A DNA stretch of 7,887 nucleotides, taken from the NCBI GenBank assembly GCA_025998775.1, contig BNWK01000059.1, positions 1-7,887 on the forward strand, read 5' to 3'. The notes beneath the pieces are model-generated. The model was not told the origin of the DNA. It searched no databases and saw only the letters and a program-made list of their open reading frames with translations. Origin of the DNA: Alphaproteobacteria bacterium. Its GTDB lineage: Bacteria; Pseudomonadota; Alphaproteobacteria; UBA3830. Positions 7,401 to 7,887 of this stretch are shown here, one piece after another (the first letter of the stretch is position 1; every line of letters begins with the position of its first letter). The position numbers and the translations under genes were made by a program.

Positions 7401-7785
7401 TGTTGGCTTGTTCAGCGCTCTCTTCACTATCGTCTACTTTAAAGATCTCAAAGATGCTTTCTTTTCCTTCAGCATTTAGATCCAGCCCCGCTGACGGAAA
7501 CAACTTTATTATCAAGTCTGTCATTGGATCCGATGATCTATCATTGGTGCTTGCAGGATTGTTCTTTCCGTAAAATAGATCATATATCGCTGGGCCGCAA
7601 AATCGTTGCGTTTCTATTAAACCAGACGAAAGCAGAACCTGTCCGTTTATGAGGTCAGTGGATTTATCAAAATATGTTGATCTTGGTTGCCCATCACCTG
7701 GATAGAGAAAGCTGTACCAATCTGCTACTGTCAGTGATGCATTAGCATTGAAAAATAAGGCGGCCCATTCAACACTGAAGTGCAT
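1423..7785 (-). CDS. Giant multidomain protein with about 14 helical tandem repeats, function unknown
   Basis: I do not recognise this protein. Residue numbers count from a TTG at 7854; the preferred ATG at 7785 is residue 24. The ATG has a partial Shine-Dalgarno (AGG, about 10 nt upstream) and lies some 80 nt after the expected start from a TATAAT box, but the frame has no stop up to 7887, so an earlier start is possible. Order of regions: mixed globular 24-274; Lys/Glu-rich probable coiled coil 275-352; Cys/Tyr-rich stretch 356-400; Ser/Thr linker 434-475; globular module 480-900 with FADCVET at 505-511; Ala/Glu-rich linker 915-1000; helical repeats 1088-2099; acidic DENEY tail 2104-2127; end at a TAG. 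No signal peptide or membrane segment is evident, so a cytosolic or secreted-effector/scaffold role is only inference. All 14 Trp codons are TGG. The long frame with repeats conserved at protein level makes coding near certain. Confidence 0.93.
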   Translation of the reverse strand: MHFSVEWAALFFNANASLTVADWYSFLYPGDGQPRSTYFDKSTDLINGQVLLSSGLIETQRFCGPAIYDLFYGKNNPASTNDRSSDPMTDLIIKLFPSAGLDLNAEGKESIFEIFKVDDSEESAEQANNKTIEFIATMFAVADFVREEVTFKNENGEIYAEKLKRLVDKAMRLYKKNMSGKENKFSEYCIDNNSKEIGITTDGITGKQRLKHQEFYDKHSNEYFRSNPLKAIKFLNRGGVEIEMLAPQLFPEERQKEKKKDKQKESSAKMTAEEIEARKKELQAERNKKRQDEEAQKKKDEKLTDEERKKKEETLLLEKKKNEDEQRRRNHQTRKLNAIMKCIVESVYSERAKNSYYYDSSHPYPCLYVNYLISAYAWSALNDPRDIELLNKALPTARKNISDAFDSNGANESTDLTTIASQPLMTPESVTASTDMTSSPENASQSPMTLKTGKVNYRQYMPLRSSDNIITNADITTTRGTFADCVETALRQFCTTILCKRDTKGKLSIAENRIPPGSHLDAFFNTLPKHRPSDYANSGRSSIRIKWAETVSGLNSGSNKVSYVNEMASCELQPGWVNFIRAFCRLIEGYTATEEGKKKEAAEIIKSINDGQILGDVSNVKLQDVEQNIVSILNKIMGIRDDVILEAKVDTEKGSCIQKGDLFCTIKIYPSLAMENERDRKNNTLDIMHNDGHAQVYMTEGDKPEKLSMGELFMVNKWIGLLYNYCASNKSDREHTVASPFFTHMLLEHFGRLKCGEDYDLNSFRSITYEKIFEQKSGNVVCKDGIFRSIIEAYSDQIGDLPNSELRYFLENVYKQKRIIDKLEAIEKLKTLKKRKIGEVDKADEYVNDAYAVLCDTKEELVLEAAVEAIASIQNDIETSRIEAQREISEELMMAAHDKPKVRGGVSSKDAVATATNVTLAGEAASEGSDIPKNADQDEKNTVALTAEKTNGEKAKARQEENERAASAQQKEIANAALKVLHINCTFITIKDFEKLEKYIDFNAANINRMIYLISLHRVEKADIENLIGYISSKISTITNGETCDAVVSFAKKIKEEKLGAELKIDKIQLMKFLELAHYKNFEAILEMAGADIDLRTKGTIESLAAAAAKHNEGRAKDLCVAALDSLRKNTDRKIDEERAAYLLQHVPKNRYEDILRVTDVTLTSKEMIESMVKAYDNEHEAYKATNLCETALNKLREDPKKTINEESTKYLLRYMTRWHFSNLLGVSVINLSTQPDIESLIRIVGESNAEELRKAVPYALEHRKLIIDENCVKYLLQNAPKEEFRSILRVAKADLLANKDMIESLIKAVGDDKAKDLRNDVPYALEHQKLTIGEDCVKYLLQGDSNFKAILKVANAELLTNKGMIENLVKTFDGDWWKTDRMREAIVFALEHQKLTIGEDCVKYLLQGDSNFKEILKVADTKLLTNKGMIENFVKTFDNNWKAAHILEAIPAALKHRKLKIEQDCTEYMLQNTNDKWRFEDILGATQINLTEHKNIESLVTAVGEDKAKDILGAIPAALKHQRLTIGRECTEYLLKQAVSQGNSIERILEVANNGLLSDKETIEWLVAVISPNGENMVGAQLLCEAALGNLDPEKKFSLECAESLLKYAHGQNFGAILKATDIKVDFTSKEMECSQNAAATIENLAKAAATYYKYRAGDLCKAVIDNLDPRERISIECAKSLLRHAYRQNFVDILKVTQINLTEQKNIESLVTAVGEDKAKDILGAIPAALKHQRLTIGRECVEYLLKQAISQGNSIASILEVANNGLLSDKETIDDLVAIVNPNGKNIGGARFLCDAALGNLAPEKKFSFECTESLLKYAGWQKFGVILKVTDIKVDFSSKEIADSQTAAATIESLAKAAATYDENRAGDLCKAVMDNLDPRKKISLECAKSLLKYAHWQNFGAILKATDIKVDFSSKEIAGSQTSAATIESLAIAAATYDENRAGDLCKAVIDNLAPRERISLECAKSLLKYVDEKYIKDVLERMNADLTNKNTIEGLIGDAKKHMARDICLKILDNLSKAPKKEIDIECALCLIKPIILSDPDYLCECAEQLLKIVKFDNSDISNKMKLLLESANKDENEYDENEYDENEYDENKYDENKLTDFNEELKKLEGNAK
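1474..1545 (-). repeat. 15-bp tandem repeat encoding the DENEY tail
   Basis: Near the end of the giant gene a 15-bp unit is repeated four times plus a partial copy. It encodes DENEY three times, then DENKY, then DENK (residues 2104-2127). The tail is strongly acidic with regularly spaced Tyr and follows directly on the last helical repeat. The short in-frame period is prone to slippage, so its length may vary between strains. Confidence 0.9.
1897..2358 (-). repeat. Tandem pair of 231-bp units (1897-2127 and 2128-2358)
   Basis: Units 12 and 13 of the giant protein are adjacent and both 77 residues long; I count 62 of 77 identical. The DNA is also closely similar, with long identical runs such as those around 1936-1972 and 2167-2203. 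Similarity at nucleotide level points to a relatively recent tandem duplication or gene conversion. Confidence 0.9.
2128..3327 (-). repeat. Direct duplication of a 564-bp block (2128-2691 and 2764-3327), offset 636 bp
   Basis: Residues 1510-1697 and 1722-1909 align without gaps; I count 152 of 188 identical. The first 40 residues differ at one position (His/Gln), while the following units have diverged more. Each copy contains the second part of a short unit, a 71-residue unit and a 77-residue unit, so a multi-unit segment was copied at once. The junction makes unit 10 (1698-1761) a hybrid: its start resembles the 77-residue class and its end the short class. Confidence 0.9.
3403..3789 (-). 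repeat. Tandem pair of ~195-bp units (3403-3594 and 3595-3789)
   Basis: Units 5 and 6 share the same first 17 residues (IGEDCVKYLLQGDSNFK), and the DNA encoding them is nearly identical, including the stretch around 3569-3620 repeated around 3764-3815. They diverge after the motif NKGMIEN, where one unit has an extra Trp. This is a second, independent site of recent unit duplication within the array. Confidence 0.85.
6440..6550 (-). repeat. Imperfect direct duplication in the Ser/Thr linker
   Basis: The segment 6440-6490 and the segment 6509-6550 both run from GTCAT through TTGTGATGC to ATCAGTAGAC, differing by a 9-bp indel. They encode STDLTTIASQPLMT and STDMTSSPENASQSPMT (residues 436-449 and 456-472). 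The duplication sits in a low-complexity linker between the coiled coil and the central module. Confidence 0.7.
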
Positions 7786-7873
7786 CAAGTAGCGACCTAA
7801 AAAGAGAGCATTTTTGGTGATTTGGGCAAAAGAAGTAGTGAAAAAGCCACGCAAAGAAGTTAATCTCGAGTTA

Positions 7874-7879
7874 ATTATA
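7874..7879 (-). promoter_or_regulatory. Possible -10 box (TATAAT) of the giant gene
   Basis: On the minus strand the sequence reads TATAAT, a perfect match to the bacterial sigma-70 -10 consensus. Transcription would start near 7866, leaving an ~80-nt leader before the ATG at 7785 and making the TTG at 7854 too close to be a good start. The -35 element would lie beyond the right edge, so only half of the promoter can be judged. In AT-rich DNA such a hexamer can occur by chance. Confidence 0.35.
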
Positions 7880-7887
7880 ATAAAGAG

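Noticed and set aside
1769..7573. Long plus-strand open frames opposite the giant gene
   Set aside because: They mirror the codon pattern of the minus-strand gene and its repeats, have no plausible start signals, and their products are Ser/Leu/Phe-rich antisense shadows.

Overview
The window is AT-rich and dominated by one very long uninterrupted reading frame on the minus strand (stop at 1423, preferred ATG at 7785, frame open to the right edge at 7887). The rest is about 1.4 kb at the left that is mostly non-coding, repeat-rich or decayed. No rRNA, tRNA, CRISPR array, transposase or other recognised housekeeping gene is present, so the taxon cannot be fixed. An intron-free 6.4-kb frame, a TATAAT box upstream of it and a short DUF2442-like gene favour a bacterium. 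A giant repeat protein of unknown family beside degenerate sequence suggests a host-associated or intracellular lifestyle. That is inference, and an intron-poor eukaryotic parasite is not excluded.

Layout from left to right. Positions 1-200 hold a possible minus-strand gene running off the left edge, just behind an in-frame TGA. Positions 206-559 hold a minus-strand frame whose N-terminal half resembles DUF2442 and whose C-terminal half is a run of KSPS repeats, encoded by an 11.5-copy 12-bp minisatellite (263-400). Positions 560-1422 form a spacer with two diverged copies of an ~88-bp element (634-720 and 1012-1100), a strong hairpin (767-794), a long inverted repeat (1165-1298) and two minus-strand open stretches that look like gene remnants. 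From 1423 to the right edge lies the giant gene.

The giant protein (about 2,120 residues from the preferred Met) has an N-terminal globular region, a Lys/Glu-rich coiled coil, a Ser/Thr linker, a central globular module with a FADCVET motif, a second low-complexity linker, about 14 tandem helical repeats of 64-77 residues, and an acidic DENEY pentapeptide tail. The repeat array carries recent-looking tandem and block duplications at both DNA and protein level. The repeat length and pattern do not match ankyrin, TPR or HEAT repeats as I know them. The most interesting candidate here is therefore a large scaffold- or effector-like protein built on an apparently uncharacterised helical repeat, growing by recombination. 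All credible coding signals share the minus strand, but no functional link between the small frames and the giant gene can be read from the sequence.
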